A stretch of DNA of 34,214 nucleotides from Subtercola sp. Z020. GTDB taxonomy: Bacteria; Actinomycetota; Actinomycetes; Actinomycetales; Microbacteriaceae. The stretch spans positions 1-34,214 of the forward strand of contig NZ_PSTT01000053.1 in assembly GCF_002931235.1 (NCBI RefSeq), written 5' to 3'. How positions within the stretch are numbered: position 1 is the stretch's first letter; each line of letters starts with the position of its first letter. Below are positions 32,074 through 34,214 of this stretch, one piece after another. Below the pieces are notes generated by a model. The model did not search any database. It was not told the origin of the DNA and saw only the letters and a list, made by a program, of their open reading frames with translations. The position numbers were made by a program, and so were the translations under genes.

Positions 32074-32385
32074 CTAGCTGTGCGGCGCCTCGGGCTCGGG
32101 CAGCAGCTGCAGACCGACCGTCGTGCTCGCGCCGAGCATCAGGGCCTCGATCCAGGCGCGGTTCAAGACCGGCTCCTTGCTGCCGTAGAACTTGAACTGC
32201 AGGGGGATGGAGGGGTGCAACCAGAGCGACGCGTGCCCGGCGCCCGACTCGGGGCCGTACGCGTACTGCATGGTGAACGACTCGGCGCGCCGCAGCTTGG
32301 TGACGATGACGACCCGCAGGTGCGCGAGCACGCGGTCATCGAACTCGATTTCGACGCCTGGTGTGCCGTAGACCAATTTACCCAT
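32074..32385 (-). CDS. DUF7882 family small protein
   Basis: This is a 103-aa protein opening MGKLVYGTPGVEIEFDDRVL, then AHLRVVIVTKLRRAESF, SLWLHPSIPLQFKFYGS and NRAWIEALMLGA. This is a conserved small protein of Microbacteriaceae, sometimes misannotated by its occasional neighbour. Function unknown. The start at ATG 32385 matches the family N-terminus; the frame is open for 35 more codons upstream but without family sequence. The 83-bp gap to thiL (32386-32468) has no structure I can name. Confidence 0.85.
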   Translation of the reverse strand: MGKLVYGTPGVEIEFDDRVLAHLRVVIVTKLRRAESFTMQYAYGPESGAGHASLWLHPSIPLQFKFYGSKEPVLNRAWIEALMLGASTTVGLQLLPEPEAPHS

Positions 32386-32468
32386 GCGTGGGGTCACTCC
32401 GTTCAGCCCGGTGACGCGCCCTACGTTCGAGCCCGCCGCTATCAACAACTCTAACCGGGGATGGGCGA

Positions 32469-33989
32469 TCAGCCCGTGCCGCCGTTCCAATCGTCGAACG
32501 GATCCCAGCCCCCGGGTCGAACGTAGACCTCACCACCGACAGTGACCCACGGATGCCCGGCACTCCACGCGCGAACCTCGCCGATCACGCGAAAACCCTC
32601 CGGCACGGCCCGGTCGGGAGGGAACGTCGCCAGCAGGGAGTGATCCTCTCCTCCACAGAGAACGAAGTCGGCAGCTTCTGCACCGATCGTCGGATCGAGG
32701 CGTCGCAGGGCCTCTGCCTCGGCTTCGATGGCGTCATGGAACAGATCGAGAGCACAGCCACTCGCCCGGGCGAGGCGCCCCGCGTCGAGCACGAGCCCGT
32801 CGGAGACGTCAAGCATCGCGGTCGCGCCGCCGTCGGCTGCGGCCGGGCCGGCCCCGAGCGGAGACACCGGCGCGAGCTGCGCCTCGACGATGCCGGGGTG
32901 CTCGGCGCGGAGCAGCCGCGCCAGAGCCGCGTCGGGCGTGCGCTTGCTCGCTGCGGGCACGCCTGGCGTGCGCTGCTCGGCTGGCGTGCTCTGCTCGGCT
33001 GGCGTGCGCTGCTCGGCTGGCGTGCCCTGCTCGCCCTCATCGTCTCCGTCGCGCTGCCCCTCAGCGAACAGCAGGGCGATGCCCGCGCCCGCGCGGCCGA
33101 GGCTCCCCGCCACCGCGACCCTGTCGCCCGGGCGCGCGCCCGACCGCAGAACCGGCGCGCGACCTCCGAGGTCGCCGAACGCGGTCACCGCGATCATGAG
33201 CGTGTTCGACACCGAGAGGTCGCCGCCCACGACCCCGGTGCCGGGTGAGAGTGCAGCGCAGGCGTCGCGCAGACCGTCGGCGATGCCCTCGAGCGTGCTC
33301 ACCGGAGTGTTGAGCGGTGCCGCGATCGCGACGACCAGCGCCGTCGGCGTCGCGCCCATCGCCGCGACGTCCGACAGATTCGTCACCGCGGCCTTCCAAC
33401 CGAGGTCGTGCGGAGTCGACCAGGCGAGCCGGAAGTCAGGCCCGTGGATCATGGTGTCGGTCGTCACGACGAACCGCCCGTCGGGCGCCGCGACGACGGC
33501 ACAGTCGTCGCCCGGCCCCACGATGGCGGCGTCGGCCTGCGGCAGCCGCGGAAAGATGCGCGCGAGCGCGGCCACCTCCCCCACGGCGGCCAGCGTGTCG
33601 GCGGCCAGCGTGTCAGCGTCGGGCGCGCCGGTGGCCAGCGTGTCAGCGTCGGGCGCGCCGGTGGCCAGCGCGCCCGTGGCCAGCGTGTCAGCGTCGGGCG
33701 CGCCGGTGGCCAGCGTGTCGGCGTCGGGCGTGCTGGCGGCGGGCGTGCCGGTGGCGGCCCGCGTCGCAGCGGCTTCCAGCGTCTCGGCAGGGTCGACGCG
33801 AGCGGCAGCAGCGGTAGCGGCAACACCAGCGGGCGCCTGCGACCCGGGCGCCTGCGACCCGGGCGCCTGCGACCCGGGCGCTTGCGACGAGGGCGCCTGC
33901 GACTCGGAAGCTTGCGACCCCGGCGCTGCGGCCGCTGTGGCCGCGGCAGCCAGCGGCGGAAGCTGAGGGTCTGCCCCATGGGTGTGCAC
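32469..33989 (-). CDS. thiL: Thiamine-monophosphate kinase with low-complexity extensions
   Basis: ThiL phosphorylates thiamine monophosphate to the pyrophosphate. The core begins near residue 136 (VGEVAALARIFPRLPQAD) with VGPGDDCAVV, VVTTDTMIHG, NLSDVAAMGA, GVVGGDLSVS and MLDVSDGLVLDAGRLAR. The last motif set, FVLCGGEDHSLL, is also canonical. Relatives are about 310-340 aa; this is 506. The extra length is an N-terminal repeat region (GSQAP and DADTLATGAP units) plus an internal TPAEQR repeat (about 319-342). The GTG at 33989 is supported by TACCGT 6 nt upstream, so the repeat region is probably translated. An internal start nearer the core cannot be excluded. Confidence 0.92.
   Translation of the reverse strand: MHTHGADPQLPPLAAAATAAAAPGSQASESQAPSSQAPGSQAPGSQAPGSQAPAGVAATAAAARVDPAETLEAAATRAATGTPAASTPDADTLATGAPDADTLATGALATGAPDADTLATGAPDADTLAADTLAAVGEVAALARIFPRLPQADAAIVGPGDDCAVVAAPDGRFVVTTDTMIHGPDFRLAWSTPHDLGWKAAVTNLSDVAAMGATPTALVVAIAAPLNTPVSTLEGIADGLRDACAALSPGTGVVGGDLSVSNTLMIAVTAFGDLGGRAPVLRSGARPGDRVAVAGSLGRAGAGIALLFAEGQRDGDDEGEQGTPAEQRTPAEQSTPAEQRTPGVPAASKRTPDAALARLLRAEHPGIVEAQLAPVSPLGAGPAAADGGATAMLDVSDGLVLDAGRLARASGCALDLFHDAIEAEAEALRRLDPTIGAEAADFVLCGGEDHSLLATFPPDRAVPEGFRVIGEVRAWSAGHPWVTVGGEVYVRPGGWDPFDDWNGGTG
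32962..33033 (-). repeat. 18-bp coding repeat in thiL core
   Basis: Four 18-bp units (plus strand GCTGGCGTGCGCTGCTCG with single changes) encode TPAEQR/TPAEQS. They sit in a loop after the acidic GDDEGEQG stretch. Confidence 0.9.
33590..33750 (-). repeat. 30-bp coding repeat in the thiL N-terminus
   Basis: Four good copies and partial ones of a 30-bp unit encode DADTLATGAP. Some copies are joined by half-units (LATGA), which suggests unequal exchange. Confidence 0.9.
33831..33925 (-). repeat. 15-bp coding repeat at the thiL N-terminus
   Basis: Six or seven 15-bp units (plus strand GGCGCCTGCGACCCG and variants) encode GSQAP, with ESQAP and SSQAP at the edge. The run is right behind the first 25 codons. 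Confidence 0.9.
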
Positions 33990-33995
33990 GGCTCA

Positions 33996-34005
33996 ACGGT
34001 AACCT
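33996..34005. promoter_or_regulatory. Overlapping -10 boxes of thiL and the DUF3515 gene
   Basis: ACGGTAACCT holds two boxes sharing two bases: TACCGT on the minus strand (33996-34001), 6 nt before the thiL GTG, and TAACCT on the plus strand (34000-34005), 7 nt before the DUF3515 ATG. Both transcripts would be leaderless and could not start at once. Confidence 0.6.
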
Positions 34006-34012
34006 GTTGGTG

Positions 34013-34214
34013 ATGCTTCCCCGTAAACGCCTTCTGGTTCCGGGCGCCCTCGCCGCCACCCTGGTTGTCGCCGCGATCACCGGATGCGCCCCGACCGTCG
34101 CGCTCGACCCCGCGTCGAACGCGACCGACCCCGGCTGCGCCGAAGTGATGGTGCGCCTCCCCGAGACGGTGGCCGACCAGCCGAGCCGGGAGACCAACGC
34201 CCAGGCGACGGCCG
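34013..34214 (+). CDS. DUF3515-family lipoprotein, N-terminal part
   Basis: The reading frame runs off the window end. MLPRKRLLVPGALAATLVVA is a lipoprotein signal peptide ending in the lipobox AITGC, followed by APTVALDPASNATDPGCAEV and VRLPETVADQ. This is the start of the actinobacterial DUF3515 family, typically encoded beside thiL and often also near ddl. Function unknown; located on the outer face of the membrane. The start is supported by TAACCT 7 nt upstream. Confidence 0.8.
   Translation, partial: MLPRKRLLVPGALAATLVVAAITGCAPTVALDPASNATDPGCAEVMVRLPETVADQPSRETNAQATA

Noticed and set aside
32386-32468. TPP riboswitch near thiL
   Set aside because: This gap is downstream of thiL and shows no thi-box wording. 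The thiL start itself appears leaderless.
26633-33925. CRISPR array
   Set aside because: The repeats are contiguous 15-30 bp units without unique spacers and lie in coding frames. No cas genes are present.
1-34214. Mobile element or genomic island borders
   Set aside because: No transposase, integrase, tRNA target or flanking inverted repeat was seen. The 99-bp duplication has no mobile-element features.

Overview
The window is chromosomal DNA of a very GC-rich actinobacterium. The frequent GGATGC/GCATCC wording, a DUF7882 protein, a DUF3515 lipoprotein, coenzyme F420 genes and many leaderless -10 boxes (TAnnnT placed 6-7 nt before the start codon) point to Microbacteriaceae. That placement is an inference; no rRNA is present. 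No tRNA, insertion sequence, phage gene or CRISPR array was seen.

Layout. (1) 1-5.8 kb is a purine/ureide block. An NTP-transferase of the MobA/MocA type runs rightward. Facing it on the minus strand is a coupled series: acetamidase/formamidase-like protein, ureidoglycine-glyoxylate aminotransferase (PucG type), M20 allantoate amidohydrolase-like enzyme, RpiR regulator. A pair of 21-bp direct repeats sits just before pucG. The first 99 bp of the window exactly copy part of the RpiR gene. (2) 5.9-9.3 kb holds a YoaK membrane protein and the housekeeping group yceD-rpmF-rnc-mutM. (3) 9.3-10.9 kb holds an unrecognised 227-aa protein and a LysR regulator. (4) 11.1-19.8 kb is one long minus-strand operon: beta-ureidopropionase, dihydropyrimidinase, a luciferase-like (LLM) F420-type oxidoreductase, a two-permease NMT1/THI5-type ABC importer with its lipoprotein, and a class III aminotransferase. 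A divergent MocR/GntR regulator follows at 19.9 kb. (5) 21.4-28.5 kb is an F420 block: LLM oxidoreductase plus cofD on the plus strand, and an Fgd-like LLM plus cofE plus cofC on the minus strand. An alpha/beta hydrolase and a spermidine-synthase-like protein lie between them. (6) 28.6-34.2 kb is housekeeping: coaD, recG, rsmD, DUF7882, thiL and the start of a DUF3515 lipoprotein.

Main idea. The pyrimidine operon has the second, third and last enzymes of reductive uracil/thymine catabolism (ring opening, N-carbamoyl hydrolysis, beta-amino-acid transamination) and a pyrimidine-type importer. It has no NAD(P)H dihydropyrimidine dehydrogenase (PreA/PreT). In that place is an LLM flavin/F420 enzyme, and F420 maturation genes lie 2.5-10 kb away. 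The simplest reading is an F420H2-dependent pyrimidine reductase. The proposal is inferred from context and untested.

A second theme is tandem repeats. In-frame minisatellites interrupt or extend the NTP-transferase, CofE, ThiL and RsmD, and two further arrays lie between genes. CofE carries an Ala-Glu-Arg repeat tail where mycobacterial FbiB has its nitroreductase domain.
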